In this document: one piece after another, positions 6,260-12,509 of the stretch
How the letters are laid out: every line of letters starts with the position of its first letter
How positions within the stretch are numbered: the stretch's first letter is position 1
Assembly (NCBI GenBank): GCA_903932885.1
Contig: CAIZHT010000193.1
Coordinates: 1 to 15,497 of the forward strand
DNA: 15,497 nt
Source: an uncultured Actinomycetes bacterium
Lineage (GTDB): Bacteria; Actinomycetota; Actinomycetes; Nanopelagicales; Nanopelagicaceae
Direction: 5' to 3'
Translations under genes and position numbers: made by a program
The notes under the pieces: generated by a model
The model's database searches: none
Told to the model about the DNA's origin: nothing
The model's input: only the letters and a program-made list of their open reading frames with translations

Positions 6260-7261
6260 ATGGAATATCGTCGCCTGGGTAGTACTGGAATGTATGTCTC
6301 TGAAATTTCATACGGCAACTGGATTACACATGGTTCACAGGTTGAATCAGATGCTGCAATCAAATGCGTAAAGACAGCCTACGAATTGGGAATTACTACT
6401 TTTGATACTGCAGATGTTTATGCAGGTACAAAGGCGGAGACAGTTCTTGGAAAAGCGCTCAAAGGCATGCGCCGTGAGTCATATGAGTTATTTACAAAGG
6501 TGTACTGGCCAACAGGTACAGGTAAGAATGATCGCGGTCTTTCACGCAAGCACATCATCGAATCATGTAATGCTTCCCTCAAGCGTTTACAAACTGATCA
6601 CATTGACCTGTACCAAATGCACCGCTTTGATTATGAAACTCCAGTAGAAGAATCACTCAGCGCCTTTGATGACTTGATCCGCGCGGGCAAAGTTCACTAC
6701 ATTGGTTTTTCTGAATGGAATGCACCTCAGATTGCGAATGCACTCAAGATTCAAGATGAGCGCGGTTACAACCGCTTTGTTTCAAGCCAGCCACAGTATT
6801 CAGCTCTATGGCGTGTTATCGAGGCAGAAGTTGTTCCACTTTCGATCAAAGAAGGTATTGGACAAATCGTTTGGTCTCCAATGGCTCAAGGAATTTTGAG
6901 TGGTAAGTATTTGCCAGGAAAGAAAGCACCAGCAGGCTCACGTGCAACAGATAAGAAGAGCGGTGCTGGAATGATCTCTGGCTGGATGCGCGATGAAGTA
7001 CTCACCGCCGTTCAAAAACTCAAGCCTATTGCTGAAGAAGCAGGCCTGAGCATGTCTCAAATGGCGATTGCTTGGGTTCTACAGAATCCAAATGTATCTA
7101 GCGCGATTATGGGAGCGACTACTCCAAAGCAAGTAAAGGAGAATGTAAAGGCTTCTGGAATCAAACTTTCAGCCGACACAATGAAGGCAATTGATAAGGC
7201 TCTTGGAAATCTTCCCGAGAAGGATCCAAAGAAGAACGAGAGTCCAAATCCTCGCGCCTAG
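6260..7261 (+). CDS. Aldo/keto reductase, Kv-beta/YghZ-like
   Basis: NADPH-dependent aldo/keto reductase with a (beta/alpha)8 barrel, 333 residues. The catalytic tetrad is complete and normally spaced: D49 and Y54 in FDTADVYAG, K80 in LFTKVYWP, H121 in DLYQMHRFD. Later come SSQPQYSAL, WSPMAQGILSGKY and the coenzyme-binding C-terminal part (IMGATTPKQVKEN), which place it with the Shaker beta-subunit-like group. The substrate cannot be told from sequence. The start ATG has a good ribosome site (GAGGGAG, 7 nt away). An earlier in-frame ATG at 6194 has no such support and would put extra residues before the conserved MEYRRLGSTGMYVSEISYG start. The tail DPKKNESPNPRA is hydrophilic. The stop codon abuts the stop of the opposing DUF3043 gene with no base between. 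Confidence 0.93.
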   Translation: MEYRRLGSTGMYVSEISYGNWITHGSQVESDAAIKCVKTAYELGITTFDTADVYAGTKAETVLGKALKGMRRESYELFTKVYWPTGTGKNDRGLSRKHIIESCNASLKRLQTDHIDLYQMHRFDYETPVEESLSAFDDLIRAGKVHYIGFSEWNAPQIANALKIQDERGYNRFVSSQPQYSALWRVIEAEVVPLSIKEGIGQIVWSPMAQGILSGKYLPGKKAPAGSRATDKKSGAGMISGWMRDEVLTAVQKLKPIAEEAGLSMSQMAIAWVLQNPNVSSAIMGATTPKQVKENVKASGIKLSADTMKAIDKALGNLPEKDPKKNESPNPRA

Positions 7262-7801
7262 TTAGAAGTTTGTATCTCCAACTTTGTGCATTGGCTTAGG
7301 TGCGCGTAAACGGCGCATCTGAGTCGACCGCAACCATGCATACATTCCAAGTCCCTTTGAGATTTCATTAGGGAATTTCTCGGCTACCAGTTTTTTGATT
7401 TTGCGACCAAGAATAAAACCATCCACCACTGCGACAAGAAGAACTGAATACATCAGTGCGACAGAGCCAAGTTGTACTGCTGGAATTGGGATCAGTGTGA
7501 GTACAAGTACTACGAAGATGATTGGTAAGAAATATTCGCCGATAGATCTGCGTGAGTCAACATAGTTGCGCACAAAGCGACGAGCGGGTCCACGATCGCG
7601 AGCAGGGAGTGCATTTTCATCCCCGCGCATATATGCAATGCGATTTGCCTGACGAGCAGCCAATGCGTTTGCTTTTGCCTTTTTCTTCTCTTCTTTAGTT
7701 TTCACTGGCGCAAGAGATGAAACTATGCGCTTGGACTCAGCCTCTTTACGCTTTGGCGTAGGGCGACCCTTTTTTGCTGAACCGTTATCTGAACTTGTCA
7801 T
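7262..7801 (-). CDS. DUF3043 membrane protein
   Basis: 179-residue actinobacterial protein of unknown function. The N-terminal 80 residues are very basic, with GRPTPKRKEAE and a Lys-rich KTKEEKKKAKAN stretch. RGPARRFVRNYVDSRRSIGEYFLP follows, which I recognise as the DUF3043 core. Two membrane helices come next (about 90-110 and 114-133), and the cytosolic tail is basic. Start: TATAGT (7809-7814), inside the end of nadA, is followed by 7 nt and the ATG, so a leaderless transcript independent of nadA is possible. The 8-bp gap after nadA also permits co-transcription. The basic ends suggest a cytoplasmic face that contacts nucleic acid or lipid headgroups, but no function is assigned. Confidence 0.85.
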   Translation of the reverse strand: MTSSDNGSAKKGRPTPKRKEAESKRIVSSLAPVKTKEEKKKAKANALAARQANRIAYMRGDENALPARDRGPARRFVRNYVDSRRSIGEYFLPIIFVVLVLTLIPIPAVQLGSVALMYSVLLVAVVDGFILGRKIKKLVAEKFPNEISKGLGMYAWLRSTQMRRLRAPKPMHKVGDTNF

Positions 7802-7809
7802 AGCGAGAA

Positions 7810-8949
7810 CTATAGAGCCAGCATTCTTTCAAGCGCGAGTTTAGAGAAGCGCGCAACCTCATCGGAGACCTGAATTTGGTTGACTACGTGGTTTGCGACG
7901 AGAGATTCCATGGCCCAGACCAAGTGTGGCAAGTCAATTCGATTCATTGTTGAGCAGTAGCAGACTGCCTTATCGAGAAAATAGATCTCTTTATCAAGAT
8001 TATTTTTTGCAAGACGTGAGACGAGGTTGAGTTCTGTTCCTATCGCCCATTTGCTGCCAGCGGGGGAGTTGTTCACTGTCTGAATGATTTTCTCAGTTGA
8101 ACCAACAACATCTGCTGCTGATACAACATCATGCTGGCACTCAGGATGTACAAGGACTTGAACACCTTGGACGCGTGAGCGAATCTCTTTGACTGAATCG
8201 AGAGTAAATCGTCCATGAACAGAGCAATGTCCACGCCACAAAATGACTTTCGCTTTCTGTATCTCTTGCGGAGTAAGCCCACCCAATGGCTTCCATGGAT
8301 TCCACAAAACACAATCATCTAGTGAGAGTCCAAGTGATAAAACTGCAGTGTTTCTACCTAAATGTTGATCCGGCAAGAAAAGAATTTTTTCGCCTTGCTC
8401 TAGTGCCCAACGCATTGTCTTTTCAGCATTAGAAGAAGTACATATTGTTCCGCCATGTTCGCCAGTAAAACTCTTGATAGCAGCAGATGAATTCATGTAG
8501 GTGACTGGAATCGTCTTTGCTGCAACGCCAACTTCTTCCAAAGATTTCCAGCATTGGTTTACTTGATTCGCTGTTGCCATATCTGCCATCGAACATCCTG
8601 CGGCAAGGTCTGGAAGAATTACTTTCTGATTCGCTGATGTAAGAATATCTGCGCTTTCAGCCATGAAGTGAACACCGCAAAAAATCACGTACTCTGCACT
8701 ACTTTGCGCAGCAGCTGCTTGAGCAAGTTTGAATGAGTCACCAGTGATATCTGCGAACTCAATAACTTCATCGCGTTGGTAATGATGGCCTAGAACTATT
8801 GCGCGATCACCTAAGGCGGCGCGGGCAATTCTTGCTCTCTGTACAAGGTCAGGGTCGCTAGCTTCTGGAAGAGCCCCAGTACAAGAGACGCCTCGTTGAC
8901 TTGCAAGGTCGGCTCCTTGACCAAGGAGAAGTAAGTCACTCAATGCCAT
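7810..8949 (-). CDS. nadA: Quinolinate synthase A
   Basis: Condenses iminoaspartate with dihydroxyacetone phosphate to quinolinate, the second step of de novo NAD synthesis from aspartate. The 379 residues match the longer NadA form. The three [4Fe-4S] ligands are C119 (GCSMADMA), C271 (HPECQHD) and C330 (VCYCSTMNRI). The substrate-site segments GHHYQRDEV and GTELNLVSRL are intact. Extra cysteines C170, C213 and C332 are not expected ligands. The ATG at 8949 (MALSDLLLLG) is preferred over the upstream TTG at 8967, because that TTG abuts the predicted -10 TAAAAT and GAGAGAG lies 9 nt before the ATG. nadB and nadC, usual operon partners, are not adjacent. The gene instead diverges from erpA, whose product can deliver Fe-S clusters. 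Confidence 0.95.
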   Translation of the reverse strand: MALSDLLLLGQGADLASQRGVSCTGALPEASDPDLVQRARIARAALGDRAIVLGHHYQRDEVIEFADITGDSFKLAQAAAAQSSAEYVIFCGVHFMAESADILTSANQKVILPDLAAGCSMADMATANQVNQCWKSLEEVGVAAKTIPVTYMNSSAAIKSFTGEHGGTICTSSNAEKTMRWALEQGEKILFLPDQHLGRNTAVLSLGLSLDDCVLWNPWKPLGGLTPQEIQKAKVILWRGHCSVHGRFTLDSVKEIRSRVQGVQVLVHPECQHDVVSAADVVGSTEKIIQTVNNSPAGSKWAIGTELNLVSRLAKNNLDKEIYFLDKAVCYCSTMNRIDLPHLVWAMESLVANHVVNQIQVSDEVARFSKLALERMLAL

Positions 8950-8966
8950 ATGCGTATTCTCTCTCA

Positions 8967-8972
8967 ATTTTA
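8967..8972 (-). promoter_or_regulatory. Predicted -10 box of nadA
   Basis: The minus strand reads TAAAAT, giving a leader of about 11 nt that includes the GAGAGAG ribosome site. Its -35 region would fall inside the inverted repeat at 8982-8998. Confidence 0.4.
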
Positions 8973-8981
8973 GTGTTTGTG

Positions 8982-8998
8982 TCGCCTCGATAAGGCGA
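8982..8998. promoter_or_regulatory. 17-bp inverted repeat between nadA and erpA, candidate operator
   Basis: TCGCCT and AGGCGA are perfect 6-bp arms around a 5-bp centre (CGATA). With the predicted -10 boxes at 8967-8972 (nadA) and 9005-9010 (erpA), both -35 positions fall within or at the edge of this repeat. One bound protein could therefore affect both genes. The sequence does not match an operator I know. Confidence 0.4.
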
Positions 8999-9004
8999 TG
9001 GCGG

Positions 9005-9010
9005 TAGAGT
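9005..9010 (+). promoter_or_regulatory. Predicted -10 box of erpA
   Basis: TAGAGT, followed about 13 nt later by the GGGGAGA ribosome site (9024-9030) just before the ATG at 9035. A short-leader transcript is expected. Confidence 0.4.
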
Positions 9011-9034
9011 TATGCCTTGAAACGGGGAGAAAAA

Positions 9035-9394
9035 ATGACAACTGAGACATCAAGCACCACAAGTACAACAACAGGAATTGCACTCACAGATGTAGCCGCT
9101 GCAAAGGTAGCCGCACTTCTTGCTCAAGAGGGTCGCGATGATCTCAATCTTCGCGTTGCAGTTCAGCCTGGTGGATGCTCTGGTCTTAAATACCAACTCT
9201 ATTTCGATGATCGCAATATGGATGGCGATGTAGTTCGCGAATTTGGCGCTGTCAAAGTTATTACTGACAAGATGAGTGATCCATACCTTTCTGGTGCAAC
9301 TATTGATTTCGTTGACACTATCGAGAAGCAGGGTTTCACAATTGATAATCCCAATGCACAAGGTTCTTGTGCGTGCGGCGATTCATTCAACTAA
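9035..9394 (+). CDS. erpA: A-type iron-sulfur carrier/insertion protein (ErpA/HesB family)
   Basis: Carries and inserts Fe-S clusters into target proteins. The 119 residues include the three family cysteines, C48 in QPGGCSG and C112/C114 in GSCACGDSF. The N-terminal 14 residues are almost all Thr/Ser/Glu, an added flexible tail that is not part of the fold. The ATG at 9035 has a strong ribosome site (GGGGAGA). A TTG at 9017 would place that site inside the coding region, so it is rejected. Its neighbours are an Fe-S enzyme (NadA), sulfur-transfer genes 1 kb downstream and cytochrome oxidase. The same erpA-adoK-cta neighbourhood occurs in mycobacteria (Rv2204c, Rv2202c, Rv2200c), from memory. 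No suf genes are in the window. Confidence 0.93.
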   Translation: MTTETSSTTSTTTGIALTDVAAAKVAALLAQEGRDDLNLRVAVQPGGCSGLKYQLYFDDRNMDGDVVREFGAVKVITDKMSDPYLSGATIDFVDTIEKQGFTIDNPNAQGSCACGDSFN

Positions 9395-9413
9395 TTTCTC
9401 CTGCGTTACACCC

Positions 9414-9419
9414 TAGTAT
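9414..9419 (+). promoter_or_regulatory. Predicted -10 box of adoK (leaderless)
   Basis: TAGTAT is followed by six bases (CGCCTC) and the adoK ATG at 9426. It sits in the 31-bp gap after erpA, so adoK may have its own leaderless transcript besides read-through. Confidence 0.5.
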
Positions 9420-9425
9420 CGCCTC

Positions 9426-10409
9426 ATGAAAATAGGCGTTGCAGGTTCAGTCGGTATCGACCATCTCATGACTTTTTCGGGAAAATTTACTGATTCCCTT
9501 GTAGAAGGTTCCCTTGAGAAAGTTTCACTCTCCTTCCTTGTCGATAGTTTAGATATTCGCCGCGGTGGATGTGCTGCCAACATTGTTTACGGCATGGGCG
9601 TACTCGGACTCAACCCAGTTCTAATCGCAGCCGTTGGCGTCGATTGGGCAGATTACGATGCGTGGCTAGTTCGTCACGGTGTTGATACAGCACACGTATG
9701 GAAATCTAAAGAGCTCTACACATCTCGCTTTATGGTGACAACAGATACCGAACTCAATCAGATTGCCTCTTTTTTTCCTGGAGCAATGAGTGAGGCTAGA
9801 AATATTGAATTAGCCCCCATTATGGAAAAGACTGGTCGTTTCGACATGGTCGTTATTTCACCTGATGACCCAGAGGCGATGCTTCGCCATTCTGAAGTAT
9901 GTCGTAGTGAGGGAATTGCTTTTGCTGCCGATCCTTCACAGCAGATGGCGCGCATGAGTGGTGATGAAATCAAATTACTTATCGATGGCGCAACGTATCT
10001 CTTTCTCAATGAATACGAACTTGCATTAGCGATGCAAAAAACTGGATGGACAGATGCCCAGATTTTATCCCGTGTGAAATATCGCGTTGTAACTCATGGC
10101 TCTCAAGGCGCTGTTGTTGAAGGCTCAGGAGAAGAGTCGATACGAGTTGGCGTTCCGAAAGAGAAAGCAAAGATAGATCCAACTGGAGTTGGTGATTCAT
10201 TTAGATCAGGATTTATTGCCGGCCTTGCGTGGGGTCTGAGTCACGAGAGATGCGCGCAATTGGGTTCCATGATTGCCACATATGTAATTGAAACTCTAGG
10301 CACGCAGGAATATCGCTTTACAAATGAAGAATTTGTTGCCCGATTCAAGCAGGCTTACGGAGATAGTGCTGCTGGCGAGATTGCGGCCCATATTGGTGGG
10401 GCTAAGTAA
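9426..10409 (+). CDS. adoK: Adenosine kinase, PfkB family (mycobacterial AdoK type)
   Basis: Ribokinase-fold kinase that phosphorylates adenosine to AMP; purine salvage is the likely role. The 327 residues align by eye along their length with Mycobacterium tuberculosis AdoK (Rv2202c). Shared blocks include GSVGIDHLM, KVSLSFLVDSLDIRRGGCAAN, QIASFFPGAMSEARNI, AFAADPSQQMARMSG and the DPTGVGDSFRSGF anion-hole motif. The catalytic base is D257, which I recall as the same number in the mycobacterial enzyme. A conserved GTQEYRF stretch lies near the C-terminus. Many genomes label such genes 'carbohydrate kinase'; the close resemblance favours adenosine. The stop codon directly abuts that of the opposing tusA gene. 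Confidence 0.9.
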   Translation: MKIGVAGSVGIDHLMTFSGKFTDSLVEGSLEKVSLSFLVDSLDIRRGGCAANIVYGMGVLGLNPVLIAAVGVDWADYDAWLVRHGVDTAHVWKSKELYTSRFMVTTDTELNQIASFFPGAMSEARNIELAPIMEKTGRFDMVVISPDDPEAMLRHSEVCRSEGIAFAADPSQQMARMSGDEIKLLIDGATYLFLNEYELALAMQKTGWTDAQILSRVKYRVVTHGSQGAVVEGSGEESIRVGVPKEKAKIDPTGVGDSFRSGFIAGLAWGLSHERCAQLGSMIATYVIETLGTQEYRFTNEEFVARFKQAYGDSAAGEIAAHIGGAK

Positions 10410-10616
10410 TTACTTTTTAGTTACTTGAAAACTCGCTTCACCAATTTGTACTGCTGAGTTATTAGTCATTCGTGCCCACGCCAGTAAATCTGGAAGTGTT
10501 GCTGGGTCATCGCTGAGCAAGGTAATTGATTCTCCCGGTGCGATCGCAGAGATTGCTGCAGCGCAATCAATAATCGGTGCGGGGCAACGCTTTCCTCGAC
10601 TATCTACTTCCTTCAA
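10410..10616 (-). CDS. TusA-family sulfur carrier
   Basis: 68-residue TusA/SirA/YeeD-fold protein. The signature CPAPI holds the persulfide-carrying cysteine C11, preceded by the usual short strand (VDSRGKR). It is expected to accept sulfane sulfur from a cysteine desulfurase and pass it on. The start is TTG at 10616, overlapping the stop of the upstream desulfurase-like gene as TTGA; no ATG in frame gives a sensible N-terminus. In many actinobacteria I recall the two proteins as a single fused chain (desulfurase/TusA), so this looks like a split version with translational coupling. The carrier looks intact although its partner is degenerate at the PLP site. The 3' end abuts adoK. Confidence 0.88.
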   Translation of the reverse strand: MKEVDSRGKRCPAPIIDCAAAISAIAPGESITLLSDDPATLPDLLAWARMTNNSAVQIGEASFQVTKK

Positions 10617-11686
10617 TTTTTTGCTCTCATCGAAGTTACCGATTCAATGATGGCGTTGGCTAATTCATCAATCTCTTGGCTCGTCGTACCCCTATGAATC
10701 GTCACGCGAATATTTCCGTGAGTAAGTACTCCCATCGCAGCTAATACATGGCTTGGTGCTAAATCATCTGAAGTACATGCAGAGCCCGAATCTAGATCGA
10801 AGCCCCTAATGGAGAGCTCGCGCAATAGCTCTTCTCCATGGCAATAAAGAAATGAGAATGAAGAGATATGAGAAAGTGAAGAATCTACATCCCCGGCAAT
10901 ATCGCAGTCGTTGACTGAGTTTTTAATACGCATACGCAGATGATTATTCAAATCACGTAGTCGAAGATCTTCGTTGAGATCAGATTTCCATGCTTCGAGT
11001 GCGACAACGGAGGAGAGAAGTAGTGGTAGTGAGTAGCTCTGTGGAACTCGAGAAATCCCAATATGTGGCAATGGGTTTTTCCATTCTTTGGAATTTCGAA
11101 TAGCCAGAACTGCAATACCGGCAGGGCCAGACCATGACGTGGAATCAAAGAGCGCGCTATCCCATCGCGCAGGCATCAGGGAAATATCTGGCGTTGTAGT
11201 TGAATCACAGGCAATATGCGCGCGTGGAAATAGTGCGCAAATTTTTTCGACCTGAGAAATTACTCCGGTCTCACCATTAGCAATCTGTAGAGATAAAACT
11301 CCCGCTCCGTCGTAGTGGGAGCACTCAATATTTCCGTCGATATCTACGGGTAGCTCTATTGGCGTAAATGCCCGCGCCGTAGCTATTACTTCACTTCTCG
11401 ATGTTGCTGCATAGAAAATCTTTGAATCAGGGGCTGTAGTGAGTCCAGCAATCGATAAGTAATGGCCAAGAAGGGGTTCACCCAGAATCTCTATCTCATC
11501 AAGGCGCACAGAGAGTTGAAATGCAATTGATTCAAGGGCCTCTTGGCGCATGTGATGAGCCTTTGATGAGGGGGATGAGAGTTTGCGTGGATCTGCCCAT
11601 CCGGCATCAAAGGCAGCCAACAGTGCGCCTTGTGCTTTTGGATGCAAAGGGCTCTCTTTTTGGAAATTTCCTGTGACACGAACCAC
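10613..11686 (-). CDS. Cysteine-desulfurase-fold protein lacking PLP residues
   Basis: 357-residue class V aminotransferase/NifS-like protein, slightly short for the family. The start matches actinobacterial desulfurase-TusA proteins (SPLHPKAQGALLAAFDAGWADPRKL type). The catalytic cysteine loop DSGSACTS (C304) and the end NIRVTIHRGTT (R327) are kept. The PLP site is not. The usual HK-x-x-GP lysine motif reads TSWSGP at 183-188, with Ser184 where the Schiff-base Lys belongs and Thr183 for His. The EH segment near 96-97 is SR, the SGT phosphate loop is GEP (69-71), and the Asp-x-x-Gln motif is D161-S-T-T164. Only Asp161 remains of the main PLP contacts. The frame is open and coupled to tusA. 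The GTG start follows TAATCT by 7 nt, a leaderless arrangement. PLP-dependent desulfuration is unlikely; a scaffold or persulfide relay through C304 is possible. Confidence 0.85.
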   Translation of the reverse strand: MVRVTGNFQKESPLHPKAQGALLAAFDAGWADPRKLSSPSSKAHHMRQEALESIAFQLSVRLDEIEILGEPLLGHYLSIAGLTTAPDSKIFYAATSRSEVIATARAFTPIELPVDIDGNIECSHYDGAGVLSLQIANGETGVISQVEKICALFPRAHIACDSTTTPDISLMPARWDSALFDSTSWSGPAGIAVLAIRNSKEWKNPLPHIGISRVPQSYSLPLLLSSVVALEAWKSDLNEDLRLRDLNNHLRMRIKNSVNDCDIAGDVDSSLSHISSFSFLYCHGEELLRELSIRGFDLDSGSACTSDDLAPSHVLAAMGVLTHGNIRVTIHRGTTSQEIDELANAIIESVTSMRAKN

Positions 11687-11693
11687 CTGCGTG

Positions 11694-11699
11694 AGATTA
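11694..11699 (-). promoter_or_regulatory. Predicted -10 box of the desulfurase-like gene (leaderless)
   Basis: The minus strand reads TAATCT, 7 nt before the GTG at 11686. No ribosome site precedes the GTG at a useful distance, so this spacing is the main support for that start. Confidence 0.45.
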
Positions 11700-11717
11700 C
11701 TATCGATTAGGCGGTCA

Positions 11718-11729
11718 GCGTAAATACGC
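11718..11729. promoter_or_regulatory. 12-bp inverted repeat in the ctaC/desulfurase divergent region
   Basis: GCGT and ACGC arms surround AAAT. The repeat lies just upstream of the predicted ctaC -10 (11733-11738), in the -35/-10 spacer, and about 20 bp behind the opposite promoter. It is short, so it is only a candidate operator. Confidence 0.25.
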
Positions 11730-11732
11730 CAC

Positions 11733-11738
11733 TATTCT
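11733..11738 (+). promoter_or_regulatory. Predicted -10 box of the cta operon (leaderless)
   Basis: TATTCT is followed by six bases (TACCCT) and the ctaC ATG at 11745. The spacing is identical to that at gcvT, adoK and pepA. There is no ribosome-binding sequence. Confidence 0.5.
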
Positions 11739-11744
11739 TACCCT

Positions 11745-12509
11745 ATGAGCAAAGAGCAACCACAGGGACGTTCTCCCTTTCGCTGGTTGCTTCTTCTCGC
11801 ACCAGCCCTCATGGGACTAACGGGTTGTTCCAAAGTTTCAGGACTGGGCTTTGAAGAAAATCTTTCAAGCGTCAATGACATCTCACTTTCCTTATGGCAA
11901 GGCGCATGGATTGCAGCCGGTGTTGTAGGTGTAATCACTTTAATCTTGATCATCTGGCCAGCTATTTTTCATCGTAAAAAAGTTGGTGGCCCGGAATTTC
12001 CTAAACAAACTCAGTACAACGTTCCTGTTGAAATTGCTTACACAATAATTCCATTCATCATCGTTGCGGTTCTCTTTTACTTCACCGCCGTGAAGCAGAA
12101 CGAGATAACTGAAAAATCTCCTTCCACTGTTGCCCACGAAATTGGCGTTGAAGGAATTCAATGGTCGTGGCAATTTTCCTACCCTGAGGCTGGTCCGAAG
12201 GCAGTAGTCACGGGAACTCCAGCACAGCCACCAACTCTTTATGTCCCTCTGGGAGAACGTGTTCGTTACACAATCACTGCAAATGATGTTGTGCACGGAT
12301 TTTGGATTCCTGCATTCATGATTCAGATACAAAATCTTCCAGGAGTTACGAATTACATTGAATTTACTGCCAACAAACTCGGGAGCTTCCCGGGTCGATG
12401 CAACATTCTTTGCGGAAGAAACCACACTCAGATGATTTTTACAGTCAAAGTTGTAACGCCGGGGGAATATCAGAGTTATCTTGAAACATTGAAGGGGGCC
12501 GTTCTATGA
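11745..12509 (+). CDS. ctaC: Cytochrome c oxidase subunit II, lipoprotein form
   Basis: Carries the CuA centre that receives electrons from cytochrome c (in actinobacteria, from the cytochrome cc of the bc complex). The 254 residues begin with a lipoprotein signal peptide, lipobox LTGC with C28 as the lipidated residue. Two membrane helices follow (about 52-74 and 97-116), then the periplasmic cupredoxin domain. CuA ligands are H184 (DVVHGFW), C219, C223, H227 and M230 in [14 protein letters not shown]. The residue between the cysteines that is normally Glu (C-x-E-x-C) is Ile221 here. That Glu usually supplies a carbonyl to CuA and a side chain to the Mg site. WSWQF in the aromatic electron-entry segment is normal. 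The stop overlaps the ctaD start as ATGA. The start is leaderless. Confidence 0.96.
   Translation: MSKEQPQGRSPFRWLLLLAPALMGLTGCSKVSGLGFEENLSSVNDISLSLWQGAWIAAGVVGVITLILIIWPAIFHRKKVGGPEFPKQTQYNVPVEIAYTIIPFIIVAVLFYFTAVKQNEITEKSPSTVAHEIGVEGIQWSWQFSYPEAGPKAVVTGTPAQPPTLYVPLGERVRYTITANDVVHGFWIPAFMIQIQNLPGVTNYIEFTANKLGSFPGRCNILCGRNHTQMIFTVKVVTPGEYQSYLETLKGAVL

Noticed and set aside
6036..6371. Plus-strand open frame of 111 codons across the aptamer and into the reductase gene
   Set aside because: It runs antisense to a recognisable cobalamin aptamer and out of frame with the reductase. No ribosome site and no protein-like composition.
11940..12425. 161-codon minus-strand frame opposite ctaC
   Set aside because: It mirrors the CtaC cupredoxin domain and has no recognisable features.
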